A stretch of DNA of 53,746 nucleotides, taken from positions 1-53,746 of the forward strand of contig JAJPHM010000009.1 in assembly GCA_021325295.1 (NCBI GenBank), read 5' to 3'. Every line of letters starts with the position of its first letter. Within the stretch, counting starts at the first letter, position 1. Positions 17,313-26,522 of the stretch are shown piece after piece. This DNA is from Nitrososphaeraceae archaeon. Its GTDB lineage: Archaea; Thermoproteota; Nitrososphaeria; Nitrososphaerales; Nitrososphaeraceae. Position numbers and translations under genes: made by a program. Below the pieces are notes generated by a model. The model saw only the letters and a program-made list of their open reading frames with translations. It was not told the DNA's origin and did not search any database.

Positions 17313-18119
17313 ATGAGCAGGTTTTCAAGAGCAGGCAGTCTAGGATTAAAGCACCTTGCCGACAATTCATACAAGGCCATAGACGAAGGCGTTTACGACA
17401 GAGCCAAATACGATCTCACCCACAACGCCATGGACATTAGAAAAGCTATCTACTCCTGCCCTCATGCTCCACTCATCACAGAGGTAAAGTTCGCCTCTCC
17501 ATCTGCAGGGCAGATATACAAGGATGCGGCAAGACCACAAGATATCGGAAAATCAATGGTATCCTCAGGAGCAGTTGCTCTGTCGGTGCTGACGCAACCC
17601 CACCTGTTCAACGGATCGCCGGATAATCTAGCAGCAATCAGAAGAGCAGTTGACGTTCCTCTACTTATGAAAGACATTGTCGTCAGCGAAGTTCAGATTG
17701 ATTCGGCAAAGCAGTGCGGCGCAGACTGTGTGTTGCTGATAATGGCAGTCTTTGACCAAGATCTGGCGGAAGGGAGTTTAGACAGGTTTATTGACTATTC
17801 GAGAAGGAAGGGATTACAGGTCTTGCTTGAAGTACACAAGAATGCCGAATTTTTGGATGTATCCAGATACAAGGTTGAACTTGTGGGAATCAATAACCGC
17901 AACCTTGATACTATGAAAATAGATATTGCAATTACGGAAAACCTGCTAAAAGAATATGGCAAGGGCAAAAACACCATAGTCAGTGAGAGCGGCATAAAAA
18001 CGCCCGACGATATAAGATATCTAAGGCAGGCAGGCGCCGATGCCTTTCTGATTGGAACTGGCATAATGGAATCTGCGGATATTGCAGCCAAAGTGCAGGA
18101 ACTTTACCACTCGATATAA
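17313..18119 (+). CDS. trpC: indole-3-glycerol-phosphate synthase
   Basis: TIM-barrel enzyme of tryptophan synthesis converting carboxyphenylamino-deoxyribulose phosphate to indole-3-glycerol phosphate. Diagnostic segments: ITEVKFASPSAG with the catalytic Lys, VLLEVH with the catalytic Glu, GINNRNLDT and the phosphate loop VSESGI. About 268 residues from ATG 17313; the frame extends to TTG 17286 but those residues are not conserved in type. No other trp genes are visible nearby, so the trp pathway is split in this genome or lies elsewhere. Divergent from orc1/cdc6. Confidence 0.93.
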   Translation: MSRFSRAGSLGLKHLADNSYKAIDEGVYDRAKYDLTHNAMDIRKAIYSCPHAPLITEVKFASPSAGQIYKDAARPQDIGKSMVSSGAVALSVLTQPHLFNGSPDNLAAIRRAVDVPLLMKDIVVSEVQIDSAKQCGADCVLLIMAVFDQDLAEGSLDRFIDYSRRKGLQVLLEVHKNAEFLDVSRYKVELVGINNRNLDTMKIDIAITENLLKEYGKGKNTIVSESGIKTPDDIRYLRQAGADAFLIGTGIMESADIAAKVQELYHSI

Positions 18120-18170
18120 CAAACTAACTAACTTGCCTATGCAATAACCTGTTATAATCCCTCAAGAGGC

Positions 18171-18863
18171 TCATGGATCACAGACACCACTCCGGCCAAT
18201 AGAGAACAACGCAGGTTCTTTTCCGGGCGGATGGAGCAGGATTGCTTTGAAAATCGAATCAGCTGGATTAACAATCTCTAGCTTTAGTTTTACGTGGGTG
18301 TAGAGCGATACAGACTGACCTAGAAATTCACGCTGCTCTGAAGGGACGATAGCAGTTGATACATTGTGGCCGCCCTGGTCCACCACAGTGATAGGAGCGT
18401 TTCTTACCATGTTGGTGACGATTATTGCACAATCAAGGTTGATGGCAAGCATGGCAAGCTCATGCAGGTAGTGCATTATGGCAACATGTCTTGAGGGGCC
18501 GGTAAATTCTGCTGAAAAGAGCGATGTAAGACTGTCAATTACCACGAGCTTTGGAGCCATCTCTTGAATCTTGCCAATGGCATTTTCCTGATCTATGGTT
18601 GAAAGCGCCCTCAGGTAAACAATTTTATCTAATGCAGATTCAGAGCCGGAAATCTCGACGATCCTTTCAGGTCTGAAAGTTCCTGCAGTATCAACAAAGA
18701 CAGCGGTGCTTCCATGCTGCCTAGCATAGTTGGAACAGACAGTAAAACATAGTTGGGATTTACCCGACCCGCTTTCTCCAAAAATATCTGTGATCAACCC
18801 TGTGCGGATGCCACCACCGAGCAGCGAGTTGATGGCTCTTGATCCTGTTTCAAAGATAGCCAA
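18171..18863 (-). CDS. RadB/RadA-like RecA-family ATPase
   Basis: 230 residues, a RecA core without the N-terminal HhH domain of RadA. Walker A GESGSGKS (residues 30-37), Walker B KLVVIDSLTSLF (about 106-117) and the LINAVDCAIIVTN-like strand reading LAINLDCAIIVTNMV (about 138-152) are intact. RadB-type paralogs assist RadA in homologous recombination, probably as mediators. TTG start. It is convergent with trpC. KaiC-like ATPases are the alternative, but the length and motif order favour RadB. Confidence 0.8.
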   Translation of the reverse strand: MAIFETGSRAINSLLGGGIRTGLITDIFGESGSGKSQLCFTVCSNYARQHGSTAVFVDTAGTFRPERIVEISGSESALDKIVYLRALSTIDQENAIGKIQEMAPKLVVIDSLTSLFSAEFTGPSRHVAIMHYLHELAMLAINLDCAIIVTNMVRNAPITVVDQGGHNVSTAIVPSEQREFLGQSVSLYTHVKLKLEIVNPADSIFKAILLHPPGKEPALFSIGRSGVCDP

Positions 18864-19097
18864 GGCAGATAATCCTCTTTAGAAATATGAGAATGATCAT
18901 TATGAATATTCTGTGTGGTCATAACCGAGAACCACAAGCCTTTCCTCGAGAAGCTGCAGAAGAGCAGGTATGTTATCGTCAGTATCCGTTTTATGTCTAT
19001 CAAAATTGCAGAATCACTACAGTTTTCAACGCAATCTAGTTCAAGGCAACCTTTTTATTCGAGCCATGATTTTTCAGATTGCAAAGTGATTAGTTGA

Positions 19098-19346
19098 TTG
19101 TCTTCTCCGTCATCGCAGCCTAAACGACCACTTTCGACTTTGCAGCGTTCTATAAATAGAAAAGTTGCAGTGAGATTAAAGAGTGAAGTCGAATACAGGG
19201 GCAAAATGAATAATGTCGACTCGTACATGAATCTCATACTTACTGACGCGGAGGAGTTCAACGGAACAGATGTTCTTGCAAATTACGGCAAAGTCGTAAT
19301 CAGGGGCAACAATGTCCTTTTCATCAAGTTAGAGAAGGAGTTTTAG
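19098..19346 (+). CDS. Sm-like archaeal protein (Lsm)
   Basis: 82 residues with both Sm signatures: Sm1 (VAVRLKSEVEYRGKM, with the Y-x-G and NL-I-L segments, residues 24-50) and Sm2 (YGKVVIRGNNVLFI, residues 63-76). It forms a heptameric ring binding U-rich RNA ends in tRNA and mRNA metabolism. TTG start. In many archaea the next gene is ribosomal protein L37e, but here the following gene is metK after 71 nt, so any operon is rearranged. Confidence 0.92.
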   Translation: MSSPSSQPKRPLSTLQRSINRKVAVRLKSEVEYRGKMNNVDSYMNLILTDAEEFNGTDVLANYGKVVIRGNNVLFIKLEKEF

Positions 19347-19417
19347 GTGGCAAATTGACTGACCTGCCAATCAAATTAGCAGACTCATCCTTTTTGGACA
19401 GGTAAGGTAAAGTAGAC

Positions 19418-20560
19418 ATGGTCAAGCGGTATATCTTTACATCCGAGAGCGTTACTGAAGGTCACCCAGACAAAATCTGCGACCAGATCTCTGACGCAAT
19501 TTTGGATGAATACCTAAAATACGATCCAGATTCCCGCGTCGCGGTAGAATCAATGACCACTACAGGGGTTGTGTTTATTGCCGGCGAAGTAACATCTAAG
19601 GGCAGGCCTGACATCCAAAAAGTTGCCCGTGATACAATCAGAGAGATAGGCTATGATAATCCAGAATATGGCTTTGATTGCGACAGTTGTTCAGTACTTG
19701 CAGCTCTTCATGAGCAAAGCCCCGATATTTCGATGGGCGTGACTGCCACTGCAGACAAGGAGCAGGGAGCAGGAGACCAAGGGCTCATGTTTGGTTATGC
19801 TACAAATGAAACTCCTCAGCTTATGCCCCTGCCTATCACGATGGCACACCAGCTGAGCATGAAGCTGGCTCAGGTGAGAAAGAAAAAAGAGCTTGGCTGG
19901 GTAAGGCCCGATGGCAAATCTCAGGTCTCTGTTGTATATGAGGATGGCAAGCCAAAGAGAATAGATACTATCGTCGTATCAACTCAACACTCGCCAGACA
20001 TAAGCATGAGCCAGCTGAGGGAAGAAATCATCGGCAAAGTAATCAAACCCGTATGCGATGGCTGGATGGATACTAGGACAAAGTTTCTGGTCAACCCTAC
20101 AGGAAGGTTTGTAATAGGTGGACCGCCAGGTGATACTGGCCTTACGGGTAGAAAGATTATCGCTGATACTTATGGCGGCATGGGAAGGCATGGAGGTGGT
20201 GCATTCTCAGGCAAGGATCCATCAAAGGTAGATAGGTCAGCTTGTTATGTGGCTCGGCATGTAGCCAAGAATGTAATTGCTTCTGGAATGGCTGATAAGT
20301 GTGAAGTCCAGGTAGCCTATGCCATAGGTGTGGCAGAGCCGGTATCCATAATGGTCGATACATTTGGCACAGGCAAGGTAGACGAGGAGGAGATAGTAGC
20401 CAAGGTAAGAAAGGTCTTTGATATGAGGCCAGCTGGCATAATCAAGACGCTTGATCTAAAAAGGCCAATTTACCGGCGGACAGCGGCCTACGGGCATTTT
20501 GGCAGAGCCGAGAACGGCTTTACTTGGGAAAAGACTGACAAGGTCTCTTTGCTAAAATAA
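19418..20560 (+). CDS. metK: S-adenosylmethionine synthetase, bacterial-type MetK
   Basis: 380 residues. Makes S-adenosylmethionine from ATP and methionine. The protein begins [17 protein letters not shown] and has the P-loop [12 protein letters not shown] (about residue 118) and [17 protein letters not shown] near residue 260, all hallmarks of the MetK class shared by bacteria and eukaryotes. The usual archaeal MAT class is highly divergent and lacks these strings. All active-site residues seem present. ATG start 71 nt after the Sm-like gene. Assignment secure. Confidence 0.95.
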   Translation: MVKRYIFTSESVTEGHPDKICDQISDAILDEYLKYDPDSRVAVESMTTTGVVFIAGEVTSKGRPDIQKVARDTIREIGYDNPEYGFDCDSCSVLAALHEQSPDISMGVTATADKEQGAGDQGLMFGYATNETPQLMPLPITMAHQLSMKLAQVRKKKELGWVRPDGKSQVSVVYEDGKPKRIDTIVVSTQHSPDISMSQLREEIIGKVIKPVCDGWMDTRTKFLVNPTGRFVIGGPPGDTGLTGRKIIADTYGGMGRHGGGAFSGKDPSKVDRSACYVARHVAKNVIASGMADKCEVQVAYAIGVAEPVSIMVDTFGTGKVDEEEIVAKVRKVFDMRPAGIIKTLDLKRPIYRRTAAYGHFGRAENGFTWEKTDKVSLLK

Positions 20561-20614
20561 TACATCTGTCAGTTGGTTGTAGTTTTATTTTATATGATTT
20601 CGTTTAATTTCATT

Positions 20615-21553
20615 TCATCTAGCCTGTAGCACCTGCTTTAAGGCTTGGTCCTCTTGTTTTTTGCATCTGAATCTTCTTGCAAAGAACTTGACAACATTGC
20701 GAACGTCCCTTTCAATAAGGTAGGCTGCGTTTGGATGGCTTGTCAGGACTGACTGTGGCCAATCGATTATCCATGCTTTACCGGCCGCATCGATAAGAAC
20801 ATTATATTCAGAAAGATCTGCGTTGATAATTCCCGCCCCATAAACTGAGCCAACATCATATAGAATCTGCTCCAAAACAGAGTCAGGTTCGTCCAGTTTC
20901 TTCACGTTCACCAATCTGGTGCCTTCTATTCTGCCCATCACCACACAGTGCATCCCTCTTCCATAGACGTTGGGTATCCGCGCCTGTACATTTCTTAACT
21001 GTAGTCTCTCAAGTGCGTCAAACTCTCTTTTGGCCGCATCGATATTTACCATCAGCCAGTGGTGACTGCGCCTCTGCGCAGGCATAGAGGATGGCGCATT
21101 TGCAGAACCGACGCTTCTCTTTCTCTGGACATCTCTGAAGCTTGTGCGCCCTATCCGGAAGAACTTTAAGGCAAGTCTTTGACTTGTGCCTGATATGGCC
21201 TCATAGACATCAGACTCCTTGCCAACGCCTATCGGCTTGCCCATCGCATCCACAATATCTCTATCAGCGAGCATCTTCAGGGCCAAAGCATCTAGACCTG
21301 CCATGACCAAGCTGTAGCCCCTGCCGTTTCTGACTATAAGGCCAGACCTCTGAAGCTTTGAAATGCGAAAATCAACAATATCGGGGTGCATCTTTGAAAA
21401 CGCTGCCAGCTGGCTCTTGGACAGGGCTTCATGCCCCTTCAGGCCAGAGCCGAACACTTTTAGCAGCTTAAAATCTTCAGGTTCTAGCTCTCTAACAACG
21501 CTGGCAGCTATTTCTGCAGAGGACATTTGATTTGGTACTTGTGGATTATTCAA
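20615..21553 (-). CDS. rio2: RIO2-type serine/threonine protein kinase
   Basis: 312 residues: an N-terminal winged helix (residues 1-95) specific to the RIO2 subfamily, then the RIO kinase domain. Glycine loop GVGKESDVYEA (about 109-119), catalytic loop INADLSEYNVL (about 242-252) with Asp as catalytic residue, and metal-binding IIDWPQ (about 261-266). The usual His of the catalytic loop (H-x-D) is Asn here. RIO2 acts in 40S/30S subunit maturation. TTG 21553 or ATG ten codons later are both possible starts. Convergent with metK. Confidence 0.9.
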   Translation of the reverse strand: MNNPQVPNQMSSAEIAASVVRELEPEDFKLLKVFGSGLKGHEALSKSQLAAFSKMHPDIVDFRISKLQRSGLIVRNGRGYSLVMAGLDALALKMLADRDIVDAMGKPIGVGKESDVYEAISGTSQRLALKFFRIGRTSFRDVQRKRSVGSANAPSSMPAQRRSHHWLMVNIDAAKREFDALERLQLRNVQARIPNVYGRGMHCVVMGRIEGTRLVNVKKLDEPDSVLEQILYDVGSVYGAGIINADLSEYNVLIDAAGKAWIIDWPQSVLTSHPNAAYLIERDVRNVVKFFARRFRCKKQEDQALKQVLQAR

Positions 21554-21639
21554 GACAACCGTACTTAAGTTCTACTTGCCACTTCATATATCGCCGCCAA
21601 GTATAAGCAGAAATAGCCACGCCGCTGCAATCTAGGCTG

Positions 21640-22392
21640 TTGCTTGGCAATAAAGTGGCGGTGATTACTGGCTCTAGCAGAGGCATTGGCTTTGCAATTG
21701 CCAAAGAGTTTGCTCAAAACTGCGGAGCAACAGTTATCATGTGCTCAAGGTCAATCAAGCAGTCTGAAAAGGCCGCTCAGGATGTTGGCAAGAATGCCCA
21801 TGCTATGCGGCTTGATATTTCCTCCAGTTCAAGTGTCAGGGCCTTTATTGCAAATGTTCTGTCAAGATTCAGCCGGATTGACATACTGGTAAACAATGCC
21901 GGCTACCACTTTGACAAAAAGATCTGGTACAAGCCATTTCATGAAGTTACTGACAAAGAAATGGGTGCAATAATAGATGTTGACCTGAAGGGATCAATCC
22001 GGCTTTCCAGAGCTGTAATCCCGGCAATGATAAAAAATGGCGGCGGGATAGTGATCAGCATATCATCAACTCCTGCCATATCAGGCCACACAGAGGGTGG
22101 CGCTTACTCTATCGCAAAGGCAGGGCTAATCGCGATGACAAAGCACATAGCTCTGGAGTATGGATCAAAAAATATCAGAGCATACACCCTTGCACTGGGT
22201 AACATAAGGACAGAGGCAACGTTTGATTCCATGAATGACGCTCAAAAAAAGGCCGCAGAGCAGGAAAACGCGATGAAAAGGTGGGGCGAGCCTGATGAAG
22301 TGGCCAGAATTGCCGCAAACATTGCAAGTGACAGCTTTTCCTTTGCTACAGGCAACACCATCGTGGTAGACGGAGGATCCGTGTTTCTCTAG
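21640..22392 (+). CDS. short-chain dehydrogenase/reductase upstream of cbiD
   Basis: 250 residues, classical SDR. The NADP-type cofactor loop GSSRGIG (residues 11-17), NNAG (about 86-89), catalytic Ser (ISISS, about 142) and YSIAK (about 157-161) are all present, so it is an active NAD(P)H oxidoreductase. The C-terminus has the family GNTIVVDGG. It ends 33 nt before cbiD on the same strand, suggesting co-transcription. It could be a generic FabG-like reductase, or one serving the corrin pathway, since CbiD's product needs reduction next; that idea is inference. TTG start. Confidence 0.85.
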   Translation: MLGNKVAVITGSSRGIGFAIAKEFAQNCGATVIMCSRSIKQSEKAAQDVGKNAHAMRLDISSSSSVRAFIANVLSRFSRIDILVNNAGYHFDKKIWYKPFHEVTDKEMGAIIDVDLKGSIRLSRAVIPAMIKNGGGIVISISSTPAISGHTEGGAYSIAKAGLIAMTKHIALEYGSKNIRAYTLALGNIRTEATFDSMNDAQKKAAEQENAMKRWGEPDEVARIAANIASDSFSFATGNTIVVDGGSVFL

Positions 22393-22425
22393 TCTAGACT
22401 ACCAAGAAAAAGAAGGAGAAAGAAG

Positions 22426-23598
22426 ATGTCTATAAAGGATCAGAACAATCCATACTTCCAAGATGACGAAATACTCTCAGCTGAGCAGGATCTCCCTGCA
22501 GAGATAAAAGAGAAAAAAAAGACAGGAACCCTAAAGACAGGATACACAACAGGAACAACAGCTACGGCCGCTACAAAGGCGGCACTTTATGCACTCTTGC
22601 ATGGAAAGACCGTGGATAGCGTTATAGTTAGCCTGCCAAAGGGGCAGACTGCGAAGATAAAGGTGGCATGGACCAAAATAGGGCGGGGAATATGTACAGC
22701 TACTTGTATAAAGTATGGTGGCGACGATCCGGATGTGACCCATGGAGCCGAGATATGCTCCACAGTTTCTCTTACAGCCAATCCTGGCGTCATTGAGATT
22801 GATGGTGGCATAGGTGTTGGCAGGGTGACAAAGCCCGGCCTTGGGCTGCAGATAGGCAGTGCTGCAATCAATCCTGTTCCGATGAAAATGCTCGAGCAGG
22901 CAATTAGAGAAGTGGCATCAGAGTGGCTGAAAGCAAGTGGAGTAAACGTAATAATATCAGTCCCAAAGGGCGAAGAAATTGCCAAGAAAACAGACAATCC
23001 TCGGCTGGGCATTCTTGGAGGTATTTCCATTTTAGGCACTACGGGAATTGTGCTGCCATATTCCACGGCTTCATTTGCAGCGTCTATCAGGCAGAGCCTT
23101 GACGTTGCCATAGCCATGGGCTCCGATACAGTTGTGCTTACAACTGGTGGAAGAAGTGAGGACTTTGCCAGAGAGCTATTCAGTACTCTGCCAGACCACT
23201 GTTTCGTTCAGATGGGCGACTTTGCAGGGTATTCAATAAAGCAGTGCGCAGCCAAGAAAATCCGCAAATCCATAATTGCGGCATTTATCGGCAAGCTGAC
23301 AAAAATGGCGATGGGAGTCAAGCAAACCCATGTCGCTGGATCTCATGTAGACATGGAATTCATGGCATCTCTTGCAATGCAGTGCGGGGCTGATGAGCAG
23401 ACAGTTGAGCAGATAAGGCATGCAAATACTGCAAGGCATGTTTCTGAAATTGTCACAAAATATGGCATACAGGGATTCTTTGACCTTGTATGCAAAAAAG
23501 TGTATGATCAGATGCGCGATTATTCAAACAAAGAAGTTGAAATCGAAGTAATAATGTTTGAGTTTGATGGCAGCGTGATTGGTAGATATCCCACATAG
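22426..23598 (+). CDS. cbiD: cobalt-precorrin-5B C1-methyltransferase
   Basis: 390 residues. Anaerobic cobalamin pathway enzyme that methylates C1 of cobalt-precorrin-5B to give cobalt-precorrin-6A, using S-adenosylmethionine. The N-terminal LKTGYTTGTTATAATKAAL (residues 36-54) is the CbiD signature, followed by GGIGVGRVTKPGL and GNP-type motifs replaced here by GSAAINPVP. LTTGGRSEDFA and VAGSHVDMEFM are also family-like. A 35-residue polar N-terminal extension precedes the conserved core. ATG start, with an AAGAAGGAGAAAGA stretch just upstream that includes a GGAG ribosome-binding site. Confidence 0.95.
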   Translation: MSIKDQNNPYFQDDEILSAEQDLPAEIKEKKKTGTLKTGYTTGTTATAATKAALYALLHGKTVDSVIVSLPKGQTAKIKVAWTKIGRGICTATCIKYGGDDPDVTHGAEICSTVSLTANPGVIEIDGGIGVGRVTKPGLGLQIGSAAINPVPMKMLEQAIREVASEWLKASGVNVIISVPKGEEIAKKTDNPRLGILGGISILGTTGIVLPYSTASFAASIRQSLDVAIAMGSDTVVLTTGGRSEDFARELFSTLPDHCFVQMGDFAGYSIKQCAAKKIRKSIIAAFIGKLTKMAMGVKQTHVAGSHVDMEFMASLAMQCGADEQTVEQIRHANTARHVSEIVTKYGIQGFFDLVCKKVYDQMRDYSNKEVEIEVIMFEFDGSVIGRYPT

Positions 23599-23665
23599 AG
23601 GCGATTCTAATCTTTAATTTTGTCTGCTCTTGGTACTCCGGTCAGATAGTGAATGAAAAGCAATT

Positions 23666-25273
23666 TCAATTAGGACTAATAGTCCTTTGTTTGATAGTTA
23701 GGTAACTTCCTTCATAATTCTGATTGAAGCTTGTATAAGGGTATTGATTTAGGCTATAATTGATAACATTTCCTTTAAACGTAGCAACTGTGCGTGATTC
23801 ATTGTCTAATGTCTGCAACTTAATTCTTGTTGATTTATCTTTTTGGAAATGATCATCAGAGACAAGAATGACTTTGCTGGTCTCTATCTGGTAAAATTGA
23901 ACATCCAAGTAATCGAGAAAAGTGTGTTTCATGTGATATACATAGATATACATCCATGTGTATACGGGGCTTGCCACTATACTAGAAGTGTTGTCATACA
24001 GTTTCATAACATATGAAGCCGCTTGAAATTGAGAGGAAGTTAGATCTGTCGTAATAAGAAGCAGAGTGCTAATGAAGCCAAATGCCAATAAACCTCCCAC
24101 TGAGACAGCTTTGACAAGGAGAGAACTTTTCGCAATTTTGAATTTAGTTGTCAGATGATCAACAATCAAAGCAATAGCAATACAAAATGCTGGAATTATC
24201 GGGATAGAGTGAAAGTACTGGACATAGCCAATAATTGATTCAAAAATAAGAAATGGAACCAGCCATAGGATAAGGAATAGATCTTTTCTTAAGAATTGAT
24301 AAGCAAAGCCTACCAGCCCAAGGATTAACAATACAGGATCAAAAGTTAAGAGGTACCGAAAAATTACAAGAATTCCATCAGAGGGACGACCTGCCTGCCA
24401 CAGCACATCCTTTGCCCATAAAGTAAACTCTCCTGTGGCGAAACTCTGTAATGGCCACAGCAATGGAATCAGAATGACCGGAATAAACCATATACCAAGA
24501 TGCTTTTTGTCTGTGCCTGAATATACAAGATACCCAACAAGTGGAATCATTGTGAAGATTGGAATCTTTGTAAAGATCGCCAGTCCCATGCAAATCCCTG
24601 ATATCAGGCAAAACAACCAGCTCTTGCGTTTACCTTCGGCGCGCTGTGAATACAGAGCAAATAATATTGAAGCAAGAAAAAAAGGCAGAAGAATAGAATC
24701 AAGTAATATTCTCCTGGTAAACCAAGTGATTGGCATTACAGCAAAGAGAGAAGATGCAATGAATGCAACTCTCTTGTTATATTTCTTGAGTGAAATCATG
24801 AATATTAAAAGAGTGTCAAAAACACTTAGCACACCCATGATCACTCTCGGTACTAGGTAGAGAGATTCAAGTGATTGAATCGAAGAGTTTGGATGTATCG
24901 AGCCCGGATATCCTGTCAGGTAAAACACACCGGCCAGAAAAATTTGTCCAAAAAAAGGATGATCATGGAAGTACGCTTCTTGTGGATTGCCTGTCTGTTC
25001 CATGTGCATTGCTCTGCGCATGTAAATACCCTCATCGAAAAAGAGGTCTGGAAAACCAACTGGATTCCAAATGTGTGTAAATGATGATAATGACAAAGGG
25101 AAAAGCAAAATAGCCCAGATTCTCGTCATGGCTGGCCTTCTGTTCAGGAACGCAGAAATAATCAATTTTCCGCCTTGATTCGAGACATTTGATGAGAACC
25201 CTCCTATAATAGATTTCCATATGTATCTTTGGCTCCGCCAACTAGGGGAAATTGATATAGATTGAATTGTCAT
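23666..25273 (-). CDS. GT39/ArnT-like membrane glycosyltransferase
   Basis: 535 residues with about 10-11 membrane segments and a soluble C-terminal domain of roughly 110 residues. The first extracytoplasmic loop has FDEGIYMRRA near residue 79, matching the catalytic Asp-Glu of protein-O-mannosyltransferase/ArnT-type (GT-C) enzymes, which use lipid-linked sugars at the outer face. It probably adds sugars to surface proteins or glycans. The first 45 residues before the first span may be over-extended; MTRIWAILLF at residue 49 is an alternative start. It sits on the opposite strand between cbiD and cbiG and looks more AT-rich than its neighbours, suggesting later insertion. Confidence 0.8.
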   Translation of the reverse strand: MTIQSISISPSWRSQRYIWKSIIGGFSSNVSNQGGKLIISAFLNRRPAMTRIWAILLFPLSLSSFTHIWNPVGFPDLFFDEGIYMRRAMHMEQTGNPQEAYFHDHPFFGQIFLAGVFYLTGYPGSIHPNSSIQSLESLYLVPRVIMGVLSVFDTLLIFMISLKKYNKRVAFIASSLFAVMPITWFTRRILLDSILLPFFLASILFALYSQRAEGKRKSWLFCLISGICMGLAIFTKIPIFTMIPLVGYLVYSGTDKKHLGIWFIPVILIPLLWPLQSFATGEFTLWAKDVLWQAGRPSDGILVIFRYLLTFDPVLLILGLVGFAYQFLRKDLFLILWLVPFLIFESIIGYVQYFHSIPIIPAFCIAIALIVDHLTTKFKIAKSSLLVKAVSVGGLLAFGFISTLLLITTDLTSSQFQAASYVMKLYDNTSSIVASPVYTWMYIYVYHMKHTFLDYLDVQFYQIETSKVILVSDDHFQKDKSTRIKLQTLDNESRTVATFKGNVINYSLNQYPYTSFNQNYEGSYLTIKQRTISPN

Positions 25274-25371
25274 AGCTATTCATTGCCCATGAACCACAAT
25301 AGGACAGACTCGAGTTATTATCAGACATGCATTGTACGTATATGCAAAAGGTTATTTTCTGTTCCATGTAA

Positions 25372-26463
25372 ATGCTGTCCAAGATGCCATCACGAACAGC
25401 AGTTGTGGCCATCACAAAACATGGAATTGAGATAGCACGCATAATAAAGAGCAAGATGCCAGAGGTAGAGCTTCACGCGCCGGCAAAGCATAGCGATTCA
25501 AACCAAGATTTCAGGTGGTTCACAGACCCAACAACTGCTGCATTGACAGAGCTCTTCAAGACCTGCGATGCCTTGATATGCATATTCTCTCTTGGTGCGG
25601 TTATAAGGATAATTGCTCCTCATCTTACTGACAAAAAGAATGATCCAGCAGTCATAGTCATTGATGATAAAGCAAACTATGTCATAAGTGCGCTCTCCGG
25701 TCACCTTGGCGGGGCAAACGCCCTTGCGAGGCTTGTGGCCTCTTTCTTGGGAGCAGAGCCCGTCATCACAACCGCAGCAGATGTCAATGAAACTATAGCC
25801 GTGGATTTGCTTGGCAGGGAGTTTGGATGGACGATAGAAAATTTCGAAAATGTAACAAAGGTCAGCGCCATGATGGTAAATGAAGAAAAAATTGCAGTTT
25901 ACCAAGAAGCTGGAGAAAAAAACTGGTGGAGTGGCAGGCCTCTGCCAAAGAATGTAACAATAGTCGATATCCTCGAGAAGATTGAATCGCCTGAATTCAA
26001 GGCTGCACTAGTCATATCTGACAGGCAGATAACAAACCCTGTCGTGCTGGAAAAATCAGTTATTTACAGACCAAAAAGTCTGGTCGTTGGGCTCGGCCTG
26101 CACTGGGACACAAGTGCAGAGACTTTTGAGTTTGGAATAAAGACTGTGATAAATGACTACGGTCTGAGCTTTCAGAGCATCAGAAATATTTCTACTATAA
26201 ACAGGGAGGCAAGAGTCGCCGGCTTGCAAGAGTTTTCTGAAAAATACAACATCCCTGTCATAAAGTACGACAAATCCGAGCTTGCAACTGTTCCGGTCCC
26301 AAATCCTTCAGACACTGTGCAAAAGTTTGAGGGGACTCCAAGCGTAGCCGAAGCATCCTCTCTTCTCAGTTCCAAAGGCTTGCTGATTGTACCAAAGCAA
26401 AAGTTTCCTCCCAATCTGACGGTGGCAGTATCCCGCATCCAATTTAGCGAACAACACTCATAA
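25372..26463 (+). CDS. cbiG: cobalt-precorrin-5A hydrolase
   Basis: 363 residues. CbiG opens the ring-A delta-lactone of cobalt-precorrin-5A and releases acetaldehyde, making cobalt-precorrin-5B, the substrate of CbiD. N-terminal signature ICIFSLGAVIRIIAPHL (about residues 69-85), VIDDKANYVISALSGHLGGAN (with HLGGAN the core motif), then the C-terminal domain beginning LVVGLGLHWDTS, where the usual G-x-G-C-R pattern is altered. Starts ATG 25372 or ATG 25384. First gene of a cbiG-cbiX-cbiC run. Confidence 0.93.
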   Translation: MLSKMPSRTAVVAITKHGIEIARIIKSKMPEVELHAPAKHSDSNQDFRWFTDPTTAALTELFKTCDALICIFSLGAVIRIIAPHLTDKKNDPAVIVIDDKANYVISALSGHLGGANALARLVASFLGAEPVITTAADVNETIAVDLLGREFGWTIENFENVTKVSAMMVNEEKIAVYQEAGEKNWWSGRPLPKNVTIVDILEKIESPEFKAALVISDRQITNPVVLEKSVIYRPKSLVVGLGLHWDTSAETFEFGIKTVINDYGLSFQSIRNISTINREARVAGLQEFSEKYNIPVIKYDKSELATVPVPNPSDTVQKFEGTPSVAEASSLLSSKGLLIVPKQKFPPNLTVAVSRIQFSEQHS

Positions 26464-26522
26464 ACTGCCAGATGGGAACCTGCTTGCTGCTAGACAGTTA
26501 GCAAAGAAAGAAAGAGAATCCG

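Noticed and set aside
18915-19097. 60-codon plus-strand frame between the RadB-like and Sm-like genes
   Set aside because: The first third has coding-like codons but the rest is low complexity and no promoter is correctly spaced; kept out for lack of evidence.
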